From Nemania diffusa (taxonomy: Eukaryota; Ascomycota; Sordariomycetes; Xylariales; Xylariaceae), in assembly GCA_038501195.1 (NCBI GenBank), contig JBBPUQ010000004.1, positions 2,542,001-2,606,000 on the forward strand: a stretch of DNA of 64,000 nt. The letters run 5' to 3'. Position 1 is the first letter of the stretch, and every line of letters starts with the position of its first letter. Positions 48,663-60,129 of the stretch are shown piece after piece. A model generated the notes under the pieces. It ran no database searches. It saw only the letters and a program-made list of their open reading frames with translations, and was not told where the DNA came from. Both the position numbers and the translations under genes were made by a program.

Positions 48663-48956
48663 CCTGACAGGACCTGTACGTACGCACTAGGTGCGTACGA
48701 CCAGGACCTGAACCAGGACCCTTATCAGGTAACCGAATAGATAAGGAATACAGGGACCCACTGGGATCCACAGGACCCACAGGTCCCACGCACACACACA
48801 TGTAAATAACCTGCGTACGACCCTTCTGGTCGTACTTCCCTTTGTAGAATACACACACGAATCAATACAGAACCTTAGGACCTGGAAACAGACCCCAAAC
48901 CCCACGGATTACTCCGAATCCTCTTGTGTACGTACGTACGAAGAGTTCCACCAACA
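48649..48956 (+). repeat. Right LTR (308 bp) of the copia element
   Basis: Same length and, by eye, same sequence as the left LTR, ending CCAACA directly before the AAATT duplication. Confidence 0.95.
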
Positions 48957-49130
48957 AAATTAATATTTTTTATTTTTATAAATTTAAATAATAAAACTTT
49001 TATATTAATTATATATTAAATTTTTTTATTTATTTAAAAGTTATAAAAATATAACAATTTTAATATTTAATATTTAAATATTATTAATAAATTATTAATA
49101 AATAATAATATTTTAAAAAATTTAAAAATA

Positions 49131-50105
49131 TAATTTTATTATATTTAAACATTTTTATTATAATTAATATAAAATATATTTATATTATATAAAATAACTA
49201 TTTTTTTTATAAGTTATATTTTTATAATTTATTTATATTATATAATTTTATATATAAATTAAAATATATATTAATAAATTTAAAAAAATAAAAAAAATTT
49301 AAAAAATTAATATATTAATATTAAAAATTATAAAAAAATTTAAATAATAATAATAAATTTTTATTTATTTTTATATTAACTTAATTAATTTTTAAAAATA
49401 ATTATAAATAAAATTATAAAATTAAAAAAAATATTAATATTTTAAAAATTATATAATATTTTATAAATTAATAACTATTTATTTTTATTATTTTTATTTA
49501 AATTTTTATTAATTAAAAGTTTTATAATTTTTAAATAAATTTATAAAAAACTTTATATTAAAATTATATTATATAATTATAAATTATATATTTTATATAT
49601 AAAATTTTATATAAATTATAAAATTTTTAATTAATAAAAATTTAAATAAAAATAATAAAAATAAATAGTTATTAATTTATAAAATATTATATAATTTTTA
49701 AAATATTAATATTTTTTTAATTTTATAATTTTATTTATAATTATTTTTAAAAATTAATTAATTTAATAAACTTTTTATTTTTAATATAATATTAATAGTT
49801 TTATTAATAATTTATATATAATAATATTATTAATTATTTTTAAAAATTAATTAAATTAATATAAAAATAAACAAAAATTTATTATTATTATTTAAACTTT
49901 TTTATAATTTTTAATATTAATATATTAATTTTTTAAATTTTTTTTAATTTGTAAACTTTATTAATATATATTTTAATTTATATATAAAACTTATATAATA
50001 TAAATAATTTATAAAAATATAACTTATAAAAAAAATAATTATTTTATATAATATAAATATATTTTATATTAATTATAATAAAAATATTTAAATATAATAA
50101 AATTA
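49131..50105. repeat. Large inverted repeat, arms about 400 bp
   Basis: Left arm 49131-49528 is the reverse complement of 49614-50105, with a spacer of about 85 nt. The right arm carries an extra segment of about 92 bp (near 49760-49853) flanked by two copies of TTATTTTTAAAAATTAATTA. Matching words include ATTTTTATTTAAATTTTTAT against its complement near 49640-49660. Pairing is nearly perfect apart from C/T and G/A changes. Confidence 0.75.
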
Positions 50106-50267
50106 ATTAATATTTAATTAAATTATAATAATATAATAATTAAATAGTTTTATATAAAATTAAAAATAAAAAATAATTTAATTAAATAAAAATTTTATTA
50201 TTTATTATTAATTTAAATATTATTATAAAAAAAACAATTAAATTATAAAATATAATTAAATATATTA

Positions 50268-50530
50268 ATTTAATTTTGTATAATCGATTATATATAGCAA
50301 AACTAAAGCAAAATATAATATTGTAATTATATAATATTATTATTGTTTTTTTATTTAAAAAAAAAATTTATATATATAATATATATATATAAATTATATA
50401 AATTTATTAACGATTTATTAATATTATATATAATAAAATATAATTAATTATTTAATAAATAAATAATAAATTATATAAAAAAAAATTAAATATATATTAA
50501 CTATAATTAATATTATTATTTTAATAGTTG
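50268..50530 (+). repeat. Direct repeat, copy 1 (pairs with 52720-52978)
   Basis: About 260 bp, nearly collinear with 52720-52978 (AAAACTAAAGCAAAATATAA against AAAACTAAAACAAAATATAA). Most differences are C/T or G/A, the RIP signature between duplicates. Confidence 0.8.
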
Positions 50531-52719
50531 TAAAAAAAATTTTTAATTATAGTTTTTTTTATATATATATATTTTTTATTTTTTTTTTATATATATTTTT
50601 ATTTATATATATAACTTATTAATTAAAAGTAATACTTTTAATATTTAGTTTAATATTTTTTTTATTAATATATTAATTAAGTTATTTTTTTTATTAATTT
50701 AAAATATTTTTAAAAATTTTTGTTTTATATAACTTTTATAACAATATAATATTAATTATAAATTGGTTTTTTTATATTATATTAAATTTAATTAAACAAT
50801 TATAATATAATTTTAAATTAAAATATAAAATTATTAAAATTTATAATATATTTAATGTTTTTAAAATTTTTTAAAAAGTTATATAAAAAATAATTATATT
50901 ATTAAATTTATTAATTATTTTATATAATTTATTAATTAATATATTGTTTATTATTTATTTATATTTATTTAAATTTTAATAAATACTATTATTAAAAATT
51001 TTAAATTTTAAATTTTAAATTAATATTATTTTTTATATAAGTTTTTATAACTAATATAATTAAAATTTTAATTTATAATATTATATTTATATTATTTATA
51101 AATAAATTATTTATAAAAATAAAAAACTTTTTATAATATAAATTAAAAAATATAAACATTTGTTTATAATTATAATTATTAATTTGTTATTTAATTTATT
51201 TATTTAAAATAATTATATTAACTTTTTATAAATTAATAATTTAAATAATAATAAATAAGTTATATAAAATTTTTAATTAATAAATATTATTTATATATAT
51301 ATTTTAAATATATTAAAAAATATATTATTATATAAAGTTTTTTATATAAAAATGAATTTTAATTAATTATATAATTTAATTTTTTTAAATTAATATAATA
51401 TATTTATTTATAAATATAATTTAAATATTATTAAATTTAATTAAATTATTTTTATTTAAAATTTATTTAAGTTTAGTTTTAAATTTTATTATATAAAATT
51501 AAAAATATTGTTTATTTATAATTTAATAATATTAAAATTTTAAAACTATTATTAATAATTAATAAATAAAAATTATATAAAAAAACAATTATTTTAAATT
51601 TTTAATAATAATATTTATAATATGTTTTAAATTAATATAAACTTAATTTAATTAATTTATATAATAATTATATAATTTATAATATAGTTTTTTTAAAATA
51701 TTTATTTTTAAATTTAATAAATAAATATATATAAATTTTTATATAAATTTATTAATTAATTATATATATATTTATATAATATTTTATAATTTATATATTT
51801 TATTATAGTTTTAAATTAAAATAAATTTAAAAATTAAAATTAATTGTTAATTTATTTATTAAATTATTAATAATTATATAAATATAATATTTTTTTTTAA
51901 ATTGTTATATTTTTATATAATTAATTAAAACTTTTTATATAATTAAATAATTTTATTTTTAACTTTTTATATAAACTTTAATTTAAAAATTTAAATATTA
52001 TAATATTTATTAAAGTTATATTTTATAAATTTAAATATTTTTTATATAAATAATTTATTAATTTTTATTATATTAAATTTTTTAAAAAAAAGTTTAAATA
52101 TATTAATAATATTATTTATTTATAATTTAATAACTAGTTTATAATTTATTTTTTTTAATTAAAAAAATATAAAATTTAATTATATAAAAAAATTAAAAAT
52201 TATATTAATTTTTTAAATCAGCTTTTTTTTTTTTTTATATAATATTTATTAAAATAAATAATATATTATTTTTATTGTTTTATTTTATATTTTTTATTAT
52301 ATAAAAATAAAGTTTAATTTATATATATTAAAATTTTATAAATTTATTAATTATATTAATTATAATATTAAATTTTTTAATAGTTTATATTTTATATAGT
52401 TTATTTTAGTTTTATTTTTTTTTTGCTATATAAATATTTTATATAAAATAAAACTGTTTTATTAATTAATTATATAATTAATTTTAATTATAATTTGTTT
52501 TTTTTAAAATATTTTTATAGCTTTTTTAATAGTTTTTACTTTTTATATAATATTAAAAAATAAAATAAAAATTTAATTAATTTATAAATAATTATTAAAA
52601 ATAAATAATAGTAATATAAAACTATTAAATTTTATAATATTATTTAAAACTTATTAATTTATAATATATTATTATTAAATAAAAAAAATTAATATAATTA
52701 TTAATTAATATTAATTTAA

Positions 52720-52978
52720 TTTTATATAATTAATTATATATAGTAAAACTAAAACAAAATATAATATTATAATTATATAATACTATTGTTGTTTTTTTAT
52801 TTAAAAAAAAATCTTTATATATATAATATATATATATAAATTATATAAATTTATTAACAATTTATTAATATTATATATAATAAAGTATAATTAACTATTT
52901 AATAAATAAATAATAAATTATATAAAAAAAATTTAAATATATATTAATTATAACTAATATTGCTATTTTAATAAAATA
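52720..52978 (+). repeat. Direct repeat, copy 2 (pairs with 50268-50530)
   Basis: Second copy of the 260-bp repeat, same orientation, separated by about 2.2 kb. Confidence 0.8.
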
Positions 52979-53075
52979 TATATATAATTTTTATATAATT
53001 AATTTATTATTTAAAAATATTATTTTTAAAACTATTTTTAAATAAAAAAAGTTATAAATATTTATATATATAAAT

Positions 53076-53590
53076 AATTTAATAAATATAAATATAAATT
53101 TATTAATATTAAATATATATTATATTTATATATATATATATAAAGCTATTTTATTAAAAACTATTTTAAAATAATAAAAAATTAAAAATTAAAACTATAG
53201 TTTTTAATTTTTTTATTTTTAAATTATATTTAAGTTATTTTTTAATTATTAAAATTTATATTTTTATTATAAATATAATATAAAAACTAAATTTATAAAA
53301 CAAAATAAATAAATTAAATAAAAAATAAATTATAAATTTATAAATTATATAATATATAAAAAATAAAAAATTATTTATTTATTAATTTAAATTTTAAAAA
53401 ATAATAATATTAAAAATAATAATTTAATATAAATAATAAATAAATTATATTATATAAAATAATTATTAATTATTTATATTATTAAAAATTATATAGTAAT
53501 TATATAATATAATAATTATAAAATAACAATATAAAATAAAATAATTTATTTATAAATTAATATATTAAAAAAAAAATAATATTATAAATT
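53076..53590 (+). repeat. Dispersed direct repeat, copy 2 (pairs with 39870-40290)
   Basis: Second, slightly longer copy; it is followed at 53,600-53,770 by a segment also present near 42,760-42,950 (TAATTAAACTTTTATTATTT and flanks). Confidence 0.55.
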
Positions 53591-55534
53591 AAATATATAT
53601 TAATTTATAATTAAATAATAATAATTTAATTTAATAATTATATAATTTAATTAATTATTATATATAATAAATATATAATTAAACTTTTATTATTTATATA
53701 TAAAACTTTTTTTTATTTTTTAATTAATTTATTTATAATATATTTAATTTAATTATATTTATTATAATTATAAATATATATATTATAATATAAATAAATT
53801 ATTTAAATAAACATTTAAATATATTTTAATATTTTTTTAATTTATTATTATTTAAAAAACTATTTTTTATTTTTTTATTTATTTATTTATATTATTATTA
53901 TTAAAATATATAATTTTTTAATATATTAATTTATAAATTAATATTTATTTATTATATATATAATTATATTTTTATTAATTTTAATATTATATTAATTTAA
54001 AATATATAATTTAATTTATAAATTATATATTATAAAATTATATTATATTTTATTTATTTATTTATTTATTTTTTTATTTATTTATATTTTATATTATAAA
54101 ATTTTATATTTATTAAAATTAAAACTTTATATTATAAAAAATTATTTATTAATTTAATTATTTAATTTTATTTACTAAGTTTAAATAAAAAAAAACTTTT
54201 ATAAAGTTTTTATAACTATTGATTTTATTTTATTTAAAAGTATATTAATTTTTAAAACTTTAATTTAAATATATATTAATTTATAAACTTTAATATTAAT
54301 TTATAAAAACTTAAATTAAGTTTAATATAATTATTTATTGTTGTATATATTTGTATAAAAATTTATTTTTTTTATTTTTTTTATAGCTATTTAACTTTTA
54401 ATTAATTTGTTAATAAAAATATTTAAACTAACTAATAATAACTTATTTAAATATTTCTAAAATAATTTTAAATAGTTTTATAATTTTTATATTTTTATTA
54501 TTAATTATAAATATTAATATATATTTATATAAAGTTATACAAATATTTATAAGCTTTTATATATTTTAATTTTTTTTGTTTTTTATAAAAAATATATAAT
54601 ATTATTAGTAAAAAGTATTAGCAATAAAAACAAATACTGCTAAAAATGTTAAAACTAAAAAAAATATATTTGTTAAAAAAGCTATAGTTTTTTAAACTTA
54701 TATAAATTTAACAATTTTTAATGTTAATTTAGTTAAAAATTATATAAGCTGTAACAGTTAATATTTACTATTAATAATTTGTTTTAATATTGCAATAAAT
54801 AAAAATACTTTTAATTTGAACTTTTTTTAAAATAATAAAGCAAAAAATAGTTTATATATATTAGTTTAAATAATATTAAAGTTATATAAAATTATATATA
54901 TAATATTGTTTTTAATATAATAATAAATATTATTAAAGTTACTTTTATAAAAATTATTAAAAAAGTTTTAAGTTTTTATAATATAGTTGTTAAAATTATT
55001 ATAATTATATAAATATTTTAAACTTTTGCTATTTTAATATTAAAATTAAATATTAATAATTTTGTTATTATTATAATTTTTTTATTTAAATTTAACTATT
55101 TATTGTTTATATTAAGTTTAAATAGTTCGTTTTATTTAATAACAAATTTTAACAAAATTAATTATAGCTTGCTTTATTTAAGCTTTAATTAAATAAAGTT
55201 TATTTTTATAACTTTTATATAATAGTATATTGCTATATATATAATATAAAGTTATATAATATAGTAATATTTGTTAATAATTAATAATATATATAAAAGC
55301 TTATATATATTAATATATTAGTTAATATTTTTGTACAAAGTTATATAAGTATATTTTTAAAATTTACTAAAAAATAAATTGTTATAACTAAAAAAAAAAT
55401 CAATAATAATAAATATTTTATATGTATTAATAGTTTTTACTATTTTTAGCTATATTATATATGCTAACTTAAAAACAACGATAATATTTATTTATAAGGG
55501 GTATTTTTATATTTCTTAGGTGTTATTTTAATAA

Positions 55535-55574
55535 GAAATTAGTTTTCGAATAGTTTGCCCTCTGGGACGCTGTA
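55535..55574 (-). repeat. Right terminal inverted repeat of the AT element
   Basis: Reverse complement starts TACAGCGTCCCAGAGGGC and pairs with the left terminus; ends abruptly at the GTTGCC duplication. Confidence 0.82.
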
Positions 55575-55580
55575 GTTGCC
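55575..55580 (+). repeat. Target-site duplication GTTGCC (right copy)
   Basis: Matches 35429..35434 exactly and abuts the right terminal inverted repeat. Confidence 0.8.
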
Positions 55581-56017
55581 TGCGCTAGGGTAGCCTGTGC
55601 AACCGCCAAACCAATTAAACGGATGCAGCGCGATGACTGACTGGAATTAACAAGAACTCGAAACAAGTGGAAGCGAAGTACACAAATAACTTATGTAGGC
55701 TCCGAGACAACATGGAGATGGTCTAGATTGAGGATTTAATTGAGGCTACGTATCTACTTCTATACCACATGGATTTTACCTACATGAGCAAAGACACGCA
55801 ATAATAATTTTAAGAGGCATTTCAATAGTTTGGTTTAATATTTGTAGATTGAAGTCGTAGCAGTATCAGCTTTGTTTTGAGCTGCTATCTGTTGACACTA
55901 ACTGCCAATCTTACTGCTAGCTTGCATATGCACGCATCTTGCTTTCGTGGGGGTTCGGCTTAGACAGATCTAATTATCGATAATATTATGCCCGAAATTC
56001 ATCGCTCGAGTGCTCTA
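55581..56017. other. Flank between AT element and AA9 gene
   Basis: About 440 bp of normal composition; no gene recognised. It is the 3' side of the AA9 gene. Confidence 0.45.
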
Positions 56018-57277
56018 TCAGCTGCACTGAGAGTAGTACGGGGGGCTAACCGCCTTGCAAGAAAGGCCCGCCTGACTAAATGTTAGTCCCTTCGTAGTGA
56101 CGCACGTTAGCAGGAAAACTTACAGCGCAGGTCGTGCAGCCCGTGTATCCATTTCCACCGCACTGCTGGTACATCGCCTGAGCACACACGGCACCACCAC
56201 CGGAGCCGGAATCCCCACCGGAGCCAGAGCCACCAGCGGGTGGTGGGGCCGCGATGGCGGTCCCAACTGGACCAGCGCCAGCGGTACAAGTCTTCGCACA
56301 GCCAGCGCTGCAGGCAGAACCGGCAGTCTTGGTAAGTCCGGCGGGAATGACGGCGGGCCCTGGGTTTACGTAACTGCTCATCTTGGCGTGGATGTTCACT
56401 TGGATACCAGGGTCGGATGCCTTAAATGCCCCAGGAAGCTTCACGCCCGCGGGGAGGGTGCCAGAGCCACCGCTGACTAGAAGGATACACAAGAGTCAGC
56501 AACTCGTATAAAAAGACAGAAGTTTAAGAGTGAGTCCGGATATCCCCTCTTAAATGCAGAATCCCGGGATAGCTGTGGTAATCATTACTCACCTGTGATC
56601 TGGTAGCATGACATGTAAAATTGAGCACCGCCGGCCTGGCCTGCTGTGTGAAGAGCAATAACCTCGGCACGGAGTAGGTAGTCGCCAGATGGAGTGTCCG
56701 CAGGGATTGGGACATCCATTTTACCGCAGCAAGCATTGAGGTCGTTGGTGCCCCAGTTGTCACCGTCGCCTACAGATCCCTTCGCAGACCAAGAGTCGGC
56801 GAAGATCTTATACCAAGAGGTTGAACCATCGGCCGTTGTGGCATCTGGTACTTGGCTTAGGTATACATTGACCGGGCCATAATGAGCGCCCCCGATTGCT
56901 TCTGAGGAGCATTTCCTGTCCCCGGGTTGCTGCCAAGTTATCAGTTAATGCTGCCTATGGGGTTCGTCTGTCGTACCGCGTGCATCTCGACTGTGACTGT
57001 GGACCCTGCCTTGACGGCACATTTGCCACTAACACCACGGGTGCCGCCAACATTGCATCGAATATCGTTACTATTGACATTTGTGACGGGGTTGTTGTTC
57101 GCGGGCATGCGAACGCATTGAAATCCGTGCACCGCAAGTTAGCATCGTCCGCGACCACAATCATGTAGGGAGACTTATAAAGTCGACACCATCTACCCAT
57201 AGGCTCTGGAAGAGAGAATGGCCTGCGGCCTGGAAGGCGAGAGTCGCCGAGACCAGCGCGTAGGTTGCGGACTTCAT
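56018..57277 (-). CDS. AA9 lytic polysaccharide monooxygenase with C-terminal CBM1; first intron lacks a canonical acceptor
   Basis: Exons 57277..57175, 57131..56977, 56929..56593, 56476..56124 and 56071..56018 would give 333 aa. The signal peptide (19 aa) ends just before His20, the N-terminal copper His (HSLFQSLWVDG). The second copper His is in GGAHYGPV (about 102), and H180, Q189 and Y191 (AQFYMSC) complete the active site. A Gly/Ser/Pro linker leads to a CBM1 (YQQCGGNGYTGC, YYSQCS) completed by the tiny last exon. AA9 enzymes oxidatively cleave cellulose. The last three introns are canonical. Between exons 1 and 2, however, the donor is GTCTCC and no AG exists where needed; the best junction is TTGCGG|TG after a GCTAAC branch. 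Either a splice mutation has disabled the gene or a non-canonical intron is used. Confidence 0.8.
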
Positions 57278-58058
57278 TTTGTTAATAAGTGAGCTAAGCC
57301 AAGAACGCTTGTAATCTCACAGCGGACGAACAGACCTGGAGCTGCGAGCTGGTCCAAGGATAGGGCACGTCGACTCAGGTTATATCTCTCCCATGTCGCG
57401 GAATGCAACAGCGAGATAACATATATCCTCTACATCTAGTCGGTGAAATAGCGCCGAGTGCTATTAACACGTGAATAAGGACAATAACTAGGAGATATGT
57501 GATTGGCTGTGTGACTTGCAAGTGCATAGATGGAACTGCCGTTGGCGGCTGAATGCCCCAGGTTTTCCACCTAGCCCCAACCCACGGATCGCAGACAACG
57601 AATCCATCAGCCGCTCGACTGTCGAGTGACGCTTGGATTTAATATAGATGCTGTGACTCCAACCCACATCGGAGCGTAGAGTGCCGGCAAACAAGACGCC
57701 AACGGCAAGTAATTTGGATTCCATCGAGTAGTAGGTTAGGCGGGCCGAATATGGAATGTACTTAAGAATACATCTCTATAAGCTGCTATTACTGTGACAG
57801 ATCTGCAAGCACCTATATTAAGGCGACGGTTGCCCCTTTGGAGGGGCCATTTGTAGTGGCGAACCCGCCATAAAAGGCGATTTAGATGACACGCAAATTC
57901 GAGGCGGTGCGGCCGAGGTTGGTAAGATGGCGAGCGGATATCCGTCTATGCATCCGCAACTACTGTGTAGAAAGGCCTTCTAGAAACCTTCTATGCCTTG
58001 GTAATTTGGCGTGAATTGAATGGATTCAATGCGAAACTCTATGATGCTTGAAGCCTCG
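57278..58058. other. Intergenic, AA9 promoter side
   Basis: About 780 bp. One 78-codon minus ORF (57724..57488) has a weakly signal-like start but no other support. No repeat seen. Confidence 0.45.
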
Positions 58059-58448
58059 TCAGTTGTATCCCATAGCAGACTTCCACCAAGAGGCTAGGCC
58101 CCTCTGCTCCATGCAATAGCCAAACTCAGTCACTGACGCAACTTCTTCGAAATTGCTCTGGGGGTTTTGGCTTGGCACCAATACTTTGTTCTCAGCTGGC
58201 TTTTGAGGACATTGAAAGTCCTTATATCGAAGGCCTCGTACAAAGCTGACCCAGGCATGAACGCCAGCTTCTGTGCCTTCGGCGTACATGATGCCGGGCG
58301 ACCCGCCACTTCTAATAAGCACGAAAAATAGCGCATGTTGTGATGCTGCCTTCTTCACGCGTTGGAGCTTCTTGCGGCTAGTAATGTGGTGAGTTCGAAT
58401 GAGAGCCGTGAAGAGACTCCTAGATGTAGGGTTCTGCATAGCTAGCAT
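58059..58448 (-). CDS. Hypothetical 129-aa protein
   Basis: Open frame on the minus strand from the first ATG at 58448, 129 aa; the frame is also open slightly upstream without ATG, so a 5' exon may be missing. Residues around GSPGIMYAEG, AWVSFVRGLRYKDFQC resemble the C-terminal part of RWD-associated DUF1115 proteins, in which a short beta-hairpin is followed by an (L)RxKD-type helix. That is a tentative pattern match. Basic N-terminal third, no signal peptide. Coding status rests on length and this pattern only. Confidence 0.45.
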   Translation of the reverse strand: MLAMQNPTSRSLFTALIRTHHITSRKKLQRVKKAASQHALFFVLIRSGGSPGIMYAEGTEAGVHAWVSFVRGLRYKDFQCPQKPAENKVLVPSQNPQSNFEEVASVTEFGYCMEQRGLASWWKSAMGYN

Positions 58449-58761
58449 TGACACGTTTCGTCGCAACTAGGTATATATTTATGGCTTAGCATGAAGCACC
58501 TGAACCGATCAAAATCCAAAATTGATTGCTGTCATGTTCACACATTTAGTACCTAGTATTTATTTATATTGAAATCATAGATTTAAGTACCCGGTACCCA
58601 GATATGTATATAAATGAGAGAGATATTATTTAGCTATCGAAGATTCAGACTTATAGAGTATATAGGTAACTAGACACGCAGTTATCCAGTGCTTACTCAG
58701 TTTAGCAGATGCATATACATGGCCTATCTAGATTCTAATATGTAAATGAAGAAGAATAATA

Positions 58762-60129
58762 TTATATCTGTGGTCTAAATATGGGTATGTGATCACCATC
58801 ATACGCCCTGCCACTTCCATCGTAGGGAGTTTCCGATTTTGGCTCAGACTTCCAGGTCTGGGCGATTGTTTCCAGTATAGGCTGTCCACCAGCACCGGTA
58901 AGCTTCAGGTTTGGCGGAGGATATGATGTTAATTTTACGGAGTGGTCCCTATTGAGAGGCCCGGGATAAGAGACTGAGTTATTGACACTGGAGAGGTGGG
59001 GAGGCTCATGATTGGCGTATCCTGTCACATCGGCGACAAATTGGAAGACATTGGCCCCAACATCAAATCGACCTAGATGCGGTAACTCCCAGTTGTTCTC
59101 TACCGTCGACAAAATCGAGAAATGGGTGTAAAATGTGTCGTCAGTAGATCCCTTGAGTTGCTCGGGCACAGCATTGCCTAAGAGCAAAGAGGCAATGCGA
59201 TTCGGTTGAGTATAATCCTCTGCCTCGTCATATGTCAATTGCACAAGTGTTTTCTCCGCGAACGCCCCATCGGTTAATAGGGGCTTCAAAAATTCGCGGG
59301 CCCAATTTGTCGCATAATCTAGTGTAGTATTATGTCCATCATTAAGCATGTTTGGGGACATCATAACGAATTGCTATAGAGTGAAGGGTTAGAAATATCT
59401 GCTTGTTGGTAGACGAAGTCGAGTTAATGGGGACGCCTTTGGAATACATACTGGTACAATACTAGTAGCAAAGTCAGTTTGGAAATCGCTAAGTGATTGC
59501 AAATTGAGCAGTCGGTTCCCATCAAGGTTAACCGAGTCGTATGAGACGAAAGGGCTAATCCGCCTAGTTAGCCCGTATTATAGTCTAGGTCAATTCTCAC
59601 GAGAGCGTACTTATGCTTTCGCACATAATCCCACGTGCCATTAGGAGACTGGTTTTCCGGCCGCCCTACGCTAGCCTCCGCCATATAGCCAGGGCCTGGC
59701 ATGCCCTCGAAATACCCTCTCCATGATATTTGCTTCGGCTCGAGAAGGTCGACGACAGTAGAGACGTTGGAAGGGATTCGTACGAGATCATCGTGGTCTA
59801 AGCCCCAGTAATCCCCCGCGACAGCAGCTAGGTAGTTGGGCTGGCTGGGGTGCGTGTGCGCATAGTAACGTGTTTGCAAAATGCCAAATCGTTTCAAGTC
59901 GGCGAACGCAGAGTCTACGGCGACTTTATCAAAGTCCTAGGAGGAGATCGAAGTATTAGTTGCTGAGTCTAAGATAGAAATGGGCCTCTCGTCCGTCGGA
60001 CCGGTGATGTTGACTGACCTGGTTCTCAAGCCATATACTTATAAATCTATCAAATGCTCTACCAGGGACTACTGCAGCATCTGACCAGCCTAATAAACAG
60101 CCTAGAAATAGGCCAAAGAGGGCTAACAT
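58762..60129 (-). CDS. Secreted acid phosphatase, phosphoesterase family (PF04185-like)
   Basis: Four exons, 60129..60019, 59936..59611, 59554..59452 and 59373..58762, encode 383 aa. A hydrophobic leader (MLALFGLFLGCLLGWSDAAV) precedes FISIWLENQDFDKV, where the Glu-Asn-x-Asp motif at the start of the fold binds metal in this family. THPSQPNYLAAVAGDYWG, ISWRGYFEGMP, WDYVRKHNPFVSYDSV (across intron 2) and VMMSPNMLNDGHNT follow in the order usual for fungal PhoA-type acid phosphatases and related phospholipase C enzymes. The C-terminal third (LTYDEAEDY, HFSILSTVENNWELPHLGR) fits as well. It likely releases phosphate from extracellular esters. Several N-glycosylation sequons are present. Introns are 56-82 nt. 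Confidence 0.87.

Larger units (their letters stand above)
43043..48956 (+). mobile_element. Ty1/copia LTR retrotransposon, young, nested in the AT element
   Basis: 5,914 bp with two 308-bp LTRs, a 5-bp target duplication, and Gag, protease, integrase, reverse transcriptase and RNase H in the order integrase before RT that defines Ty1/copia (Pseudoviridae-type) elements. GC content is normal and no RIP-like decay is seen, in sharp contrast to the surrounding AT block, so insertion post-dates the mutation of its host element. A purine run (AAAAGAAAGAA) just before the right LTR is a likely polypurine tract. After the left LTR the sequence ACTGATCAGT (palindrome) stands where a primer-binding site is expected; I could not match it to a tRNA. 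The coding frame is broken by two -1 steps. Confidence 0.95.
48957..55534. other. AT-saturated region, right part
   Basis: About 6.6 kb of nearly pure A/T. GC words reappear toward the right end (54.3-55.5 kb). Holds a large inverted repeat and two pairs of direct repeats. No gene. Confidence 0.9.

Noticed and set aside
57488..57724. 78-aa minus ORF with a hydrophobic start
   Set aside because: No family pattern, charged residues interrupt the leader, and it lies in the AA9 upstream region.
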